64,000 nt of DNA from Vicinamibacteria bacterium (GTDB lineage Bacteria; Acidobacteriota; Vicinamibacteria; Fen-336). Below are positions 26,081 through 38,478 of this stretch, piece by piece. The notes beneath the pieces are model-generated. The model was given only the letters and a program-made list of their open reading frames with translations. It was not told where the DNA came from and searched no databases. The position numbers were made by a program, and so were the translations under genes. Numbering within the stretch: position 1 is the stretch's first letter; each line of letters begins with the position of its first letter. The stretch is from NCBI GenBank assembly GCA_035570235.1, contig DATMML010000085.1, positions 1 through 64,000 on the forward strand, written 5' to 3'.

Positions 26081-27163
26081 TCACAGCCCCTTGCCCAGGA
26101 AGCGCTTTATGGCGTCGTAGATCTCGTCCTTGTCCCGGATCTCGCTGGTGACGATCTGGGGCTCCCCGGGGAAGGCCTCCTCCAGGTCGGTCTTGAAGCG
26201 GCCCCCGCCGTAGGAGGAGCGGACCTGGCCGAAGCAGAAGAGGTTCAGCTTGGGCAGCAGGTCCCGGCGCAGGATCTCCAGGCAGAGGTCGGTGTCCCGG
26301 CTGTCGCTGTTCTCCCCGTCCGAGAAGTGGAAGAGGTACACGTTCCAGGCCTCGGGATGGAAACGGGTGTCGATGATCTGGTTGACCAGCTCGTAGGCGG
26401 TGGAGATCTTGGTGCCCCCGCTCTCCCGCAGGTGGTAGAACGTGTGGGGATCCACCTCCTTGGCGAAGGCCTCGTGGACCACGTAGACGTTGTCCAGGCT
26501 CTTGTACTGGCTGCGCAGCCAGGTGTCGATCCAGAAGGAAGCCACGCGCACGATCTCCTTCTGCTGGTCGCCCATGCTCCCGCTCACATCCATGCAGAAG
26601 ATGATGACGGCGTTGGACTCCGGCACCTCGCGCAGGTGCCAGGAGCGGTAGCGGCGGTCCTCGCGGATGGGTACGATGACGGGGTTGCCGGGGTCGTAGG
26701 TGCCCATGGCGATCTGGCGCTTCAGGGCCTCCCGGAAGGTGCGCTTGAAATGGCGCAGCGTCTCCGGTCCCACCTTGCGGATGTTGGAGTACTTCACCTT
26801 CTCGACCGGGATCACCCGCCGCCCCCGGGGCTGGATCCGGGGCAGCTCCAGCTCCTCCCCCAGGATGGAGGCCAGCTCTTCCAGATTGACCTCCACCTCG
26901 AGGATGTGCTCGCCCTGGGCGGTTCCGGGAGCGCCCTCCAAGGGATCCCCCACGTCCCCCTCCCCCTGGCCCACGCCCCCCGCTTCCCTCCAGCTGAAGC
27001 GGAAGCGCGGGATCTCGATCTGGGGGATGGGGATGGAGACCAGGTGCTTGCCCTGGCGTCCGATCAGCTCGCCCTGGGTCAGGTACTTCCGAAAATCCTT
27101 TTTGATGATCCCGCGCACGATCTGTTTGAAGCGCTTGACGTCGCGGTCGATCTTTCTGAGCAT
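26081..27163 (-). CDS. yhbH: YhbH/YeaH (DUF444) family protein with a VWA-like domain
   Basis: The 360-residue product is the DUF444/YhbH type. Its conserved N-terminus is [21 protein letters not shown], and its C-terminal half looks like a von Willebrand A domain with the metal-site motif DVSGSMG (in [18 protein letters not shown]). In E. coli YeaH works with the kinase YeaG under nitrogen starvation. The ATG at 27163 begins the conserved region. It lies between prkA and spoVR on the same strand, so it is probably co-transcribed and a functional partner or substrate of the PrkA kinase. Confidence 0.92.
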   Translation of the reverse strand: MLRKIDRDVKRFKQIVRGIIKKDFRKYLTQGELIGRQGKHLVSIPIPQIEIPRFRFSWREAGGVGQGEGDVGDPLEGAPGTAQGEHILEVEVNLEELASILGEELELPRIQPRGRRVIPVEKVKYSNIRKVGPETLRHFKRTFREALKRQIAMGTYDPGNPVIVPIREDRRYRSWHLREVPESNAVIIFCMDVSGSMGDQQKEIVRVASFWIDTWLRSQYKSLDNVYVVHEAFAKEVDPHTFYHLRESGGTKISTAYELVNQIIDTRFHPEAWNVYLFHFSDGENSDSRDTDLCLEILRRDLLPKLNLFCFGQVRSSYGGGRFKTDLEEAFPGEPQIVTSEIRDKDEIYDAIKRFLGKGL

Positions 27164-27290
27164 GGCGGTCACGACAATTCCGTCGGGGCGGGGGGCGGGG
27201 TGCCCGCGGCGCGGGGGGCGGGGGAGGGAAGAGTGAGCCCCGCGGGGGAGGCGCGGCATCCCCGGTCGGTTGCTTCCTGGGGCCGTGCCC

Positions 27291-30530
<3,240 letters not shown>

Positions 30531-30609
30531 CGTGGTCCCCCTCCTGGGGTCGCCGTGGCCGGTCAGGGCGCGGCAGCCCCGATCCTGGGAGCGGCACGCT
30601 CCCGGGTTG

Positions 30610-30639
30610 AGAGTACGGGATTTGGGGGGGGCCTGACAA
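30610..30639 (-). promoter_or_regulatory. Candidate promoter of the prkA-yhbH-spoVR operon
   Basis: On the minus strand TTGTCA (30639-30634) and TACTCT (30615-30610) are 18 bases apart, upstream of the prkA ribosome-binding site. The leader would be about 70 nt. Confidence 0.4.
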
Positions 30640-30666
30640 GGCCGATTATGGCGGGGCCCGCGCGCC

Positions 30667-30695
30667 TTGACGCGGGGCGGCCGGCGCGACACACT
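30667..30695 (+). promoter_or_regulatory. Candidate promoter of the cysteine dioxygenase-like gene
   Basis: TTGACG (30667-30672) is followed after 17 bases by the weaker hexamer CACACT (30690-30695), about 25 bases before the ATG. Confidence 0.4.
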
Positions 30696-30719
30696 GGCGG
30701 CAGGGGGAGAAGGGGGGAA

Positions 30720-31373
30720 ATGGGCCGAAAGACGATTTCCGTCGACCGCTTCGTGGAGACCCTGCGCTCGTTCCAGAACGAGCCCATCACCCGCGACCGC
30801 ATCCTCAACTATCTTCGGGAGACGGCGGTCGACCGTTCCTCCCTCGATCCCTTCGTGCACTTCCTCCCCGACGCCTATACCCGGAACCTGATCCACCGCG
30901 ACGAGCTCATGGAGGTGATGGCCGTCTGCTGGGGGCCCGGGCAGCGCACCGTCATCCACACCCACAACGGACAGCTCGGGTGGATGAGCGTGGAGCGGGG
31001 GGCTCTGGCCGTCATCAACTACAAGTGGCTCGGCTGCAACGCGTCCGACAATCAGAACGTGGTCGGCATGGACTGTCTGGCGGGGGCCACCGAGCTGGAC
31101 ATCGACCGCCGCGAGGTGCAGGAGTGCTTTCCGGGCGGGCCTGTGAACACGGTGGACAAGGTCCAGACCATCCACCAGGTGGTGGTGCAGGGCCGGGAGC
31201 CGGTGATCTCCCTTCACGTCTATAGCCAGCCCATCGACTCCTGCGTGGCCTTCGACCTGGAGAAGCGGACCTGCTACCGGCGGACCCTCTCTTTCTACAG
31301 TCGTTACGGCCAAGTCTCGGTGAAAGAGGGCGACCTCGCGCCCACCCCCCTCCGCCCATCCCCCGCCGACTAG
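30720..31373 (+). CDS. Cysteine dioxygenase-type cupin
   Basis: The 217-residue product matches type I cysteine dioxygenase. It has the iron-binding [10 protein letters not shown] segment, a third likely ligand in [13 protein letters not shown], and the family's usual length of about 200. It would oxidise cysteine, or a related thiol such as 3-mercaptopropionate, to the sulfinic acid in the cytoplasm. AGAAGGGGGG precedes the ATG. It is divergent from the prkA operon, with opposed promoters between them. Substrate specificity within the thiol dioxygenases cannot be read here. Confidence 0.8.
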   Translation: MGRKTISVDRFVETLRSFQNEPITRDRILNYLRETAVDRSSLDPFVHFLPDAYTRNLIHRDELMEVMAVCWGPGQRTVIHTHNGQLGWMSVERGALAVINYKWLGCNASDNQNVVGMDCLAGATELDIDRREVQECFPGGPVNTVDKVQTIHQVVVQGREPVISLHVYSQPIDSCVAFDLEKRTCYRRTLSFYSRYGQVSVKEGDLAPTPLRPSPAD

Positions 31374-31441
31374 CCCCCGACCGCCCCCGTTTGACTCCCT
31401 TCTCCGCCTGACTCATCATCCCGCGGAGCCACCCCCCTCCC

Positions 31442-34400
31442 ATGGCCCAGATCCTCGTCATCGACGACGATCCGCACGTGGCCCGCGCCCTTTTGGAAAT
31501 CCTGGGCCGGCACGGGTTCTCGGGCGAGCGGGCGGAGTCGGGGGAGCAGGGCCTAGACCGCCTTTCCCACGACCCCTTCGATCTCGTGCTCCTCGACCTC
31601 CGGCTGCCAGGCATGAACGGCTTTGAGACCTGCCTGCGCTTGCGGGAGGCCCACGGACCCTCCCTGCCCGTGGTCATGCTCACCGCCTTCGGCGACGCGG
31701 CCGCCCTGAGACAGGGCTACGAGGCGGGGGCCGACGACTTCCTGCAGAAGCCGGTGGACACCGCCGCCCTCATCCTCAAGGTTCGGGCCTTCCTCCGCAT
31801 CAAGGGCCTGCACGACGAGATGCTGCGGAACCGGGAGGAAGCCCAGGCCCGGGCTCGCGACCTGGCTCTGCTCCATGAGGTAGGCCGCGACTGGTCGCTC
31901 ATTGCCGAGCCGGAAGACTTCAACCGGATGGTGACCCAGCGCTTGGCCGCGCTCATCCACGCCCCGGTGTGCGGGATCGCCCTCTATGACCCTTCCACGC
32001 GCACCATGGGCTTGGCTCTGCCCGTCCACGGACTGGGGGATGAGGTCGCGCGCCAGCTGCGCTACGTGATGAAGCCGGAGTACCGCAGCCTCTGGAACTT
32101 CCGCAACGGGCGTCCCTACCTCAGCAACCGCGCGGCGTCCGACCCCCGGCTGATCCCGGAGATGGTCGAGCTCTCGGGCGCGGAATCGGTGGTGCTGGTG
32201 CCCATGCTCTCGGAGGGGCACGTGCTGGGGCTGCTGGTGGCCGCGAACAAGCCGGGGGGGTTCAGCGATGCCGACGCCCAGATCCTCTCCATCTTCGCGG
32301 GGCCGGCGGCTACCTTCCTGCGCAGCCGGCAGATCTTCGACCGCGAGCGGCGGCACGCCGCCCGGCTGGAGCGCCTATCCGCGCTGGCGGGGGAGATGGC
32401 GGCCATCTCCGGGCGCGCGCGCCTCATCGGCCTCACCGTGACCCGCATCCAGCAGGATCTCCCCTATGAGCGGGCGGCTTTTTACGCCCCCGAGGAGAGG
32501 GACGGCCTGCGCCTGGAGTTCGAGTCGGGCCCGGGGCTCCCCGGGCACCCCCCTCCAGACCCGGAGCTGCTGCGCTGGGCGGCGCGGGGCACCACCCCCT
32601 TGCGTCCCCATAGGAGCGCTTTCGGCTTGGAGCTGGCGGTGCCGGTGCGGGCGGGGGATCACGCCCTGGGCGTCCTCTACCTGCTGCGCTCCTCGGCCTC
32701 TCCCCTCGACGAGGAGGAGGTGAATCTCGTCTCCACCTTGGCCGGCCACCTCGCCCTGGCCTTGCGCCGGTGCGAGAGCGAAGCCGCCACCGAGAAGATG
32801 GCCCAGCAAATGGCCACCCTCTATGACCTGGGGCTGGAGACAGCCGCCCTGCGCGACCTCCGCTTCCTCTTCGTCAAGGCCACGGAGGAGGCGGGTCGGC
32901 TCATACGCGCCGACCACACCTCGGTCTTCCGGCTGAACGAGGGGGAGGGCACCCTCCGCCTCTTCGCGGCCTGGAGGCGGGAGCCGGGTGCGGACATGGA
33001 GCCCGAGCCTGTCTTTCTGCGCGGGGAGGGGATCGCGGGGCGCGTGGCCCGGGACCGGTTGCCCGTCCTTGTAAACGACACCGCCGGGCACGAGGGCTTC
33101 GTGCCCCGGAGCACCCCCGTGGCCCGGATTCTCTGCGTGCCCCTGACCCATTACGACCGCGAGCGGGAGACCCCCGCCGTGTTCGGGGTGCTGAACGCGA
33201 CCCGTCAGCCCGGCTCCCTGCCCTTCGGGGACGACGACCTGGCGTACCTGACCCGCTTCGCGGGCCAGCTCTCGATCGCGGTCGCCAACGCGATGGCCTT
33301 CGCGGCGGAGCAGGAGCGCAGCGAGCAGCTCGCCCTCGTGAACGCCCTCCTGCGCGAGATCGCGGGGAACCTCTCCCGCGACCGGATCCTGGAGACGGCG
33401 GTGCGACGCATCCACGAGGCTTTCCGCTACCCCCTGGTCTCCGTGCTCGTGCCCGAACCCGACTCCGGGCTGTTCCGGGTGGCGTCGGTGGCTTGCCGCG
33501 ACCCCCGGCCCGAGGGCTGGGCCAGCTATCCCCTGTCCCACGGGACCTGCGGGCGCGCCCTGCAGGAGAAGCGGACCATCCTCATCCCCGACGTGGCGCG
33601 GGAGCCCGGTCACGTCCCCTGGATGCCGTCCATGAAGAGCGGGCTGACCGTGCCCATCCTCTCCGGGGACGAGGTGGTGGCCCTCCTGGACCTGGAGAGC
33701 GACCTCGTCCAGGCCTTCGACCGGGGCCAGATCATCACGCTGGAAACCCTGGCCGACGGGATCGGCATCATCCTCCGCAACGCCGAGCTCTACCACACCC
33801 TCGAAGAGACCAACGCCAAACTGGTGGAGCTGAGCCGCATGAAGAGCGAGCTCCTCAACATCGTGGCCCACGACTTTAGGGCCCCCCTCTCGGGGATCCT
33901 CGGCTATGCGGAGCTCCTGGAGTGGAAGCCGGAGGCCCCCCCCGAGGACCGCGTGGAGCGGGCGCAGGCCATCATCCGCTCCGCCACCCACATGGCCAAC
34001 CTCATGGACAAGACGTTGAAGACCGCGCGCCTGGAGACGGGCCACTTCTCGTTCGACTTCGGCCTCGTGGATCTCGTGACCAAGGTGCTGGAGGTGGGGA
34101 GGCGCTTCCCGGAAGAGCCCGGCCACCCGCTGCGCGTGCAGGCCCCGGAGTTCCCGCTCCCCTGCTGGGCGGACGGGGAACGGGTGACGGAGGTGCTGGA
34201 GAACCTGGTCGCCAACGCGTTGAAGTACTCGCCGGGGGGCGGGCCCATCGGCCTCAACGTGTGCGCGGAGGGGGACACCGCCGTGATCAGCGTGTCCGAC
34301 CGGGGGATCGGGATCGCCCCCACCGACATCGCCCGACTGTTCCGGCCCTTCTCGCGCGTCCGCGACCAGTGCACCCAGGGCATCGAAGGGTTCGGGCTCG

Positions 34401-34894
34401 GCCTCTACATCTGCGAGCGGATCGTGAGGGCGCACGGCGGTCGCCTGTGGGTGGAGAGCACGCCCGGGGAGGGCTCTACGTTCTCCTTCTCCCTCCCCCT
34501 CTTCGGGGCCGCCGCCCAGACCCGGGCTCCCCTCGTGCTCGTGGCCACGGGGGACGCACGCACCCGGCGGCAGGTCCGGCGGGCCGCGGAGGAGCTCGGC
34601 TACGGCATTCACGAGGTCGCGGACGGGGTGGAGGCGGTCGAAGCCGCCATCCGCCTGGTCCCCTCCGCGATCGTGCTGGACCGCATCCTGCCCCGACTCC
34701 GGGCCGAGGAGGTGGCCGAGCGGCTGCGGGACAACGACGCCACCGTCTCCCTTCCGCTCTTTGCCCTGGCTGCCCGCGAAGACCTGGGTGCCCAGGCGGC
34801 TCTGTTCCGGGCCTGCGTGCCCAAGCCCCTGGACCCCAAGGTCCTGACCGCGGCCCTGAAGAGCCTGGGGAGCCGAGTTCCCTGGAGCGCCTGA
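31442..34894 (+). CDS. Hybrid sensor histidine kinase: receiver, multiple GAF, HisKA, HATPase, receiver
   Basis: The 1150-residue cytoplasmic protein has an N-terminal receiver (phosphoacceptor Asp52, Thr81, Lys103 in FLQKPVD). About four GAF-like sensor domains follow (roughly residues 150-300, 305-440, 460-620 and 640-780). The HisKA box has His810 in IVAHDFRAPLSG, and the ATPase has ENLVANALKYSP, SVSDRGIGIAP and GFGLGLYIC. The C-terminal receiver-like domain keeps the Asp in AIVLDRILP and the Lys in VPKPLD. There are no membrane helices, so the GAF domains probably sense soluble signals. The N-terminal receiver suggests it is itself controlled by phosphorylation. No response regulator gene is adjacent. 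Confidence 0.88.
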   Translation: MAQILVIDDDPHVARALLEILGRHGFSGERAESGEQGLDRLSHDPFDLVLLDLRLPGMNGFETCLRLREAHGPSLPVVMLTAFGDAAALRQGYEAGADDFLQKPVDTAALILKVRAFLRIKGLHDEMLRNREEAQARARDLALLHEVGRDWSLIAEPEDFNRMVTQRLAALIHAPVCGIALYDPSTRTMGLALPVHGLGDEVARQLRYVMKPEYRSLWNFRNGRPYLSNRAASDPRLIPEMVELSGAESVVLVPMLSEGHVLGLLVAANKPGGFSDADAQILSIFAGPAATFLRSRQIFDRERRHAARLERLSALAGEMAAISGRARLIGLTVTRIQQDLPYERAAFYAPEERDGLRLEFESGPGLPGHPPPDPELLRWAARGTTPLRPHRSAFGLELAVPVRAGDHALGVLYLLRSSASPLDEEEVNLVSTLAGHLALALRRCESEAATEKMAQQMATLYDLGLETAALRDLRFLFVKATEEAGRLIRADHTSVFRLNEGEGTLRLFAAWRREPGADMEPEPVFLRGEGIAGRVARDRLPVLVNDTAGHEGFVPRSTPVARILCVPLTHYDRERETPAVFGVLNATRQPGSLPFGDDDLAYLTRFAGQLSIAVANAMAFAAEQERSEQLALVNALLREIAGNLSRDRILETAVRRIHEAFRYPLVSVLVPEPDSGLFRVASVACRDPRPEGWASYPLSHGTCGRALQEKRTILIPDVAREPGHVPWMPSMKSGLTVPILSGDEVVALLDLESDLVQAFDRGQIITLETLADGIGIILRNAELYHTLEETNAKLVELSRMKSELLNIVAHDFRAPLSGILGYAELLEWKPEAPPEDRVERAQAIIRSATHMANLMDKTLKTARLETGHFSFDFGLVDLVTKVLEVGRRFPEEPGHPLRVQAPEFPLPCWADGERVTEVLENLVANALKYSPGGGPIGLNVCAEGDTAVISVSDRGIGIAPTDIARLFRPFSRVRDQCTQGIEGFGLGLYICERIVRAHGGRLWVESTPGEGSTFSFSLPLFGAAAQTRAPLVLVATGDARTRRQVRRAAEELGYGIHEVADGVEAVEAAIRLVPSAIVLDRILPRLRAEEVAERLRDNDATVSLPLFALAAREDLGAQAALFRACVPKPLDPKVLTAALKSLGSRVPWSA

Positions 34895-35255
34895 TCGAAC
34901 GCCACTCCGAGCGGCCGGTTCGCCCGGACCCGAAGCGGCCCCGCGACTCCCACGAAACGGGGCGGGAAACCCTCCGATCCCTCGCGGTCGGCGGCGGCAC
35001 GCGTGAAGGACACGTCGAGGATCTCTGCTCGGAGCGCTTGATCAAACGCGACCCCCGGCAGCCGGTTGCGACCGAGCAGAGGCTGCCCAAGGCCCTTGGA
35101 CGTGATTCGGCGTCGGTTCGCGCTTGGGGGGCATTCTGACTCGCCCACATGACGGGCGCTACGGCCAGGAGGGCCGAAGGTTAAGCACGTGGAGCGTCGA
35201 GACCCCCGCCGACGTTTGGCGGACGCCGCGGGAAGCGTGAACGGCACGTCGAGAA
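34884..35255. repeat. Degenerate direct repeats between the kinase gene and yqeC
   Basis: Two motif pairs occur here. Motif a: 34884-34920 and 35031-35067, beginning GGAGCGC and ending GCCGGTT, about 80% identical by eye. Motif b: 35001-35021 and 35235-35255, GCGTGAA...CACGTCGAG, 18 of 21 bases identical. The first copy of a spans the stop of the kinase gene; the second copy of b lies in the N-terminal codons of the yqeC frame. The 294-base gap otherwise shows no gene. This looks like a decayed local duplication. Confidence 0.4.
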
Positions 35256-36019
35256 CGCCGACTCCGACGAAGGGAATCGAATCCCTCCTTATCGCCCTCG
35301 GAGTGGGGAAGGGGGACGTGGTCGCGGTGGCGGGGGCAGGCGGCAAGACGACCCTCGTCTTTCGGCTCGCCGCGGAGGCGCGAGCGGCCGGCCTGCGGGT
35401 GCTGGTCACCACCACAACTCACATGGGCACGCTCCCCCGGGACGTCACTGGCCCGGTGGTGATGGAGGCGGACGGGGCCACGGAGGCCGCGCTCGAGGAG
35501 GCGCTGGAGCGGGAGGGCCGGGCCACGCTGCTCGGTCGCGCCCTGCGATCGGACAAGATCGAAGGCGTCCCCGCGGAGCGCGTCGACGCCCTGGCTCGCC
35601 TGGCGGAGGTGGTGCTCGTGGAGGCGGACGGGGCCCGGGGGCGCTCGTTGAAGGTTCCCGCCCCCCACGAGCCGGTCGTCCCCCGCTCCACCACCCTGCT
35701 CGTGGTCGTGGCCGCCATCGACATTCTGGGCCGACCTCTCGGCAACGAGAACGTGCATCGGTTGGAGCTCGTCCTCGCTGCCACCGGCAAAGCGGCGGGG
35801 GACCGGGTCGACGAAGAGACCCTGGCCGCCGCCCTCCGCTGCCCCGGTGGTTATCTGTCCCGGGTCCCCAAGGGCGCGCGCCCCGCCGTGTTCCTGAACA
35901 AGGCGGAGGACCAGGGGGCCGCGGGGCCGGCCGGGCGGGTCGCTCGTCTCCTCCTGCCCGCCTACGACCGCGTGGTGGCGGGGAGTGCGCGCGGCGGCCC
36001 CGCCTGGGTCTGGCCCTGA
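35189..36019 (+). CDS. yqeC: YqeC-like P-loop protein (molybdenum hydroxylase accessory)
   Basis: Up to 276 residues. Conserved similarity begins near residue 30 (IESLLIALGVGKGD) with the P-loop VAGAGGKTT and continues through TTTTHM, VLVEADGARGRSLKVP and FLNKAED. This is the YqeC family, found with selenium-dependent molybdenum hydroxylase genes. The start is uncertain: GTG at 35189 opens the frame, but GTG at 35237 lies in the repeat and the first 28 codons have no similarity. XdhC, another molybdenum-hydroxylase maturation factor, follows directly, which supports a cofactor-insertion role. The hydroxylase itself is not in the window. Confidence 0.75.
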   Translation: MERRDPRRRLADAAGSVNGTSRTPTPTKGIESLLIALGVGKGDVVAVAGAGGKTTLVFRLAAEARAAGLRVLVTTTTHMGTLPRDVTGPVVMEADGATEAALEEALEREGRATLLGRALRSDKIEGVPAERVDALARLAEVVLVEADGARGRSLKVPAPHEPVVPRSTTLLVVVAAIDILGRPLGNENVHRLELVLAATGKAAGDRVDEETLAAALRCPGGYLSRVPKGARPAVFLNKAEDQGAAGPAGRVARLLLPAYDRVVAGSARGGPAWVWP

Positions 36020-36024
36020 TCTGC

Positions 36025-36030
36025 TATTCT
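36025..36030 (+). promoter_or_regulatory. Extended -10 of xdhC, near-leaderless arrangement
   Basis: TGC-TATTCT is an extended -10. It ends 14 bases before the ATG at 36045, leaving a leader of about 8 nt without a ribosome-binding site. Confidence 0.4.
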
Positions 36031-36044
36031 CGTGCTCAGGCGCT

Positions 36045-36878
36045 ATGAGGGAAGTCTTCGAAGCCGCGCTCAGAGCGGAGCAGACGGGGGAGCCGGCAGC
36101 CCTTGTCACCGTGGTCTCGACCGAGGGCTCGACGCCGCAGAAGGCGGGGGCCAAGATGGTCGTCTACGGGGATGGACGCATCGTGGGGACCATCGGGGGC
36201 GGGTGCCTGGAGGCGGAGATGACCGGGCGCGCCCGGCAGTGCATCTCCAACCGGCGCGTGCAGATGGCGTCCTACGACCTCACCCCGGACCAGGCGGGGG
36301 AGGATGGCCTGGTCTGCGGGGGGAGGATGCAAGTGTTCATCGAGCCCATCGAGGGGACGCCCACCCTGTGTCTGTTCGGGGCGGGACACGTGGCCCAGCC
36401 CCTGGCCCGGATGGCCAAGGCGGTCGGGTTTCGGGTCGAGGTCGCCGACGACCGGTTGAAGTTCGCGAACCGCGAACGCTTCCCGGAGGCCGATCTCATC
36501 GTGGTCGAGGATTTTGTGGCTGCGGCCTCGAAGATGACTCTGGGCTCGAATTCCTATGCCGTGGTCGTGACCCGGGGTCACAAGGGGGATGCCGACGCCC
36601 TCGCGGCCACGGTGGGCAAGGGGCTGCGCTTCGTGGGCCTTTTGGGGAGCAAGCCGAAGGTGGTCCACATCTTCTCCGCGCTCGAGGAGCGGGGGGTCTC
36701 CCGCGAGGAGCTGGCCCAGGTCCACTCGCCCTTGGGCCTGGAGATCGGCGCCACCACCCCGGAGGAGATCGCGGTCAGCATCTTGGCGGAGATGATCGCC
36801 ATCCGGCGGGGCGTGGACCCGAGCCACGCGCGGTCCATGCGGATGGAGCTGCCGGGCCGCATGAGGGTCGGTAGTTAG
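36045..36878 (+). CDS. xdhC: XdhC/CoxI family molybdenum-cofactor insertion protein
   Basis: The 277-residue product has the XdhC_CoxI N-terminal domain (VTVVSTEGSTPQKAGAKMVV, GTIGGGCLEAEM) and the C-terminal Rossmann-like XdhC_C domain (LCLFGAGHVAQPLARMAKAVGF, GLLGSKPK). XdhC proteins bind the sulfurated molybdenum cofactor and insert it into xanthine dehydrogenase or related hydroxylases. It lies 25 bases after yqeC on the same strand. The start ATG begins the conserved domain; the frame extends upstream without similarity. Confidence 0.88.
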   Translation: MREVFEAALRAEQTGEPAALVTVVSTEGSTPQKAGAKMVVYGDGRIVGTIGGGCLEAEMTGRARQCISNRRVQMASYDLTPDQAGEDGLVCGGRMQVFIEPIEGTPTLCLFGAGHVAQPLARMAKAVGFRVEVADDRLKFANRERFPEADLIVVEDFVAAASKMTLGSNSYAVVVTRGHKGDADALAATVGKGLRFVGLLGSKPKVVHIFSALEERGVSREELAQVHSPLGLEIGATTPEEIAVSILAEMIAIRRGVDPSHARSMRMELPGRMRVGS

Positions 36879-36908
36879 GATCCAGTATCCCGCGTTTGCG
36901 CCAGCCAC

Positions 36909-36937
36909 TTGATGTATTCCCTTAACTGATGTAACGT
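36909..36937 (+). promoter_or_regulatory. Promoter of the secreted protein-MinD-HTH operon
   Basis: TTGATG (36909-36914) and TAACGT (36932-36937) are 17 bases apart in a locally AT-richer stretch. Transcription would start about 13 bases before the ATG at 36957, leaving room for the AAAGG site. Confidence 0.55.
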
Positions 36938-36956
36938 AAGCTTTCAAAGGCCCTGA

Positions 36957-37517
36957 ATGAAGGACCTTGGACAACTTGCGTTTCTACTGATGCTCCTGGT
37001 TCCCGTCCCGACGTGGGCGGGGAAGGCGCCGAAGCTCGCACCCCCGGATCTCCCCAGCGAGCACGTCTGTCCTTCCAAGGCCTTCTCCTTCCGCACGCCC
37101 GCCGATTGGAAGGTTGAATCCGGGGGCTCGAGCCCGGAGATCGTACAGGCCCAGGGAGACAGCGTGGTTGTGCGCTTCCTGCATCGCGGGGAGGAGGCGG
37201 GCTTCGACGGCCTCCACGTCGACTGCATGGCGGAGCGCTTGTCGGGCACCCCCCTGGACTCCGAGCCGCAGGTGGAATACGAGTACGACTTCGTGAGCGG
37301 GCGTATCCGTGGTCGGCGCGCCCTCGACTCCGCATTCCGTGTGATCTACGATTCCCCCATCCTCGGTTCCCGCGAGTGGCGGCAGCGGAACATCACGCTC
37401 GTTGGAGAGGGCGAGTCCCTCTGCGTGATCGCGTTTTGCCCGATGAAGTTGTGGAAGAAATCGCCGGCGACGCGGGCCCTCTTGGACGGCGTCCTGGCCA
37501 GCATCACCCTGCGCTAA
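36957..37517 (+). CDS. Secreted protein of unknown function
   Basis: The 186-residue product has a clear signal peptide (QLAFLLMLLVPVPTWAG) and then a mostly beta-type domain containing three cysteines outside the signal, PADWKVESGG and a C-terminal ATRALLDGVLASI helix. The FRTPADWKV-type opening resembles periplasmic PsbP/DcrB-like domains, but similarity is too thin to name. It starts an apparent operon: its TAA overlaps the ATG of the MinD-like gene by one base. Confidence 0.6.
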   Translation: MKDLGQLAFLLMLLVPVPTWAGKAPKLAPPDLPSEHVCPSKAFSFRTPADWKVESGGSSPEIVQAQGDSVVVRFLHRGEEAGFDGLHVDCMAERLSGTPLDSEPQVEYEYDFVSGRIRGRRALDSAFRVIYDSPILGSREWRQRNITLVGEGESLCVIAFCPMKLWKKSPATRALLDGVLASITLR

Positions 37518-38476
37518 TGGCCCTGAGTGTCACGCCGGTCATCCCCGCCGCCGCCCCCCGCACGAGGCGCCAGATCTGGTCGATGGGCGGGGGCAAGGGC
37601 GGCATCGGCAAGTCCCTCCTCACCGCCTCCTTGGGCTGGCAGCTGGCCCGCATGGGCAAGCGCGTGGTCCTGGTGGACGCGGACCTGGGGGGCGCCAACC
37701 TCCACACCTGCCTGGGCCTCTCCGGCCCGGAGCGGACGCTCGGGGACTTCATCCAGCGTCGGGCGGAGCGGATCGAGGATGTGCTGACGGAGACGGGGGT
37801 GCCCGGCCTGCGCCTCATCAGCGGAGCCTCCGACTTCCTGGGGGCCGCCAACATCAAGTACCAGCAGAAGGTGAGGGTCCTGAACCGCATCCGGTCCCTG
37901 GACGTGGACCTGGTGCTGCTGGACTTGGGGGCCGGGACCTCCTTCAACATCGTCGATTTCTTCCTGATCTCCGACCTCTCGCTCCTGATGGTGGTCCCCG
38001 AGCCCACCTCCATCGAGAACGGCTACCGCTTCATAAAGAGCGCCCTCTACCGCCGGCTCCGCGCCGCCGCCCCCCGGGAAGGGGTCCGCCTCATCATCGA
38101 GGCCGCGCTCGACCCCAAGAACGCGCGCGGGATAAGGACGCCCCTGGACCTCCTGGCCACGGTGGAGAAGGAGGACCCGGAGGCGGTGGGAGTGCTGAAG
38201 CGGGAGATGGCCGCCTTCCATCCCCGGTTCGTCGTGAACCAGGTCCGCGACAACGCCGACATCACCATCGGCCACCAGCTCGTCTCCGCCTGCGCCCGGC
38301 ACCTGGGGGTGCGGGCCACCTACGCCGGGTACGTGCACTACGACGACACCGTCTGGCAGAGCGTGCGGCGGCGCCGCCTCTTCATGGTGGACGCGCCTGG
38401 GGCGCGGGCGGCGGAAGAGGTGCGGCAGCTGGCCCGCGGGCTCCTTCAGGGCGAGAGCCTCGCCCTGCCCTGGTAG
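37517..38476 (+). CDS. MinD/FlhG-like P-loop ATPase
   Basis: The 319-residue product has the deviant Walker A motif of the MinD/ParA family (KGGIGKS, residues 27-33), VLVDADLGGANLHTCLG as switch I, and VLLDLGAGTSFNIVDF as Walker B. The long C-terminal half resembles FlhG/YlxH-type orphan MinDs more than septum-site MinD. No flagellar or minC/minE genes are near. The next gene, two bases after the stop, encodes a J-like/HTH protein, so the ATPase probably positions or regulates something with that partner. The start overlaps the preceding stop by one base. Confidence 0.8.
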   Translation: MALSVTPVIPAAAPRTRRQIWSMGGGKGGIGKSLLTASLGWQLARMGKRVVLVDADLGGANLHTCLGLSGPERTLGDFIQRRAERIEDVLTETGVPGLRLISGASDFLGAANIKYQQKVRVLNRIRSLDVDLVLLDLGAGTSFNIVDFFLISDLSLLMVVPEPTSIENGYRFIKSALYRRLRAAAPREGVRLIIEAALDPKNARGIRTPLDLLATVEKEDPEAVGVLKREMAAFHPRFVVNQVRDNADITIGHQLVSACARHLGVRATYAGYVHYDDTVWQSVRRRRLFMVDAPGARAAEEVRQLARGLLQGESLALPW

Positions 38477-38478
38477 CC

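Noticed and set aside
30531-31313. 261-codon upstream extension of the prkA frame
   Set aside because: It is antisense to the cysteine dioxygenase-like gene, and a strong ribosome-binding site precedes the ATG at 30530.
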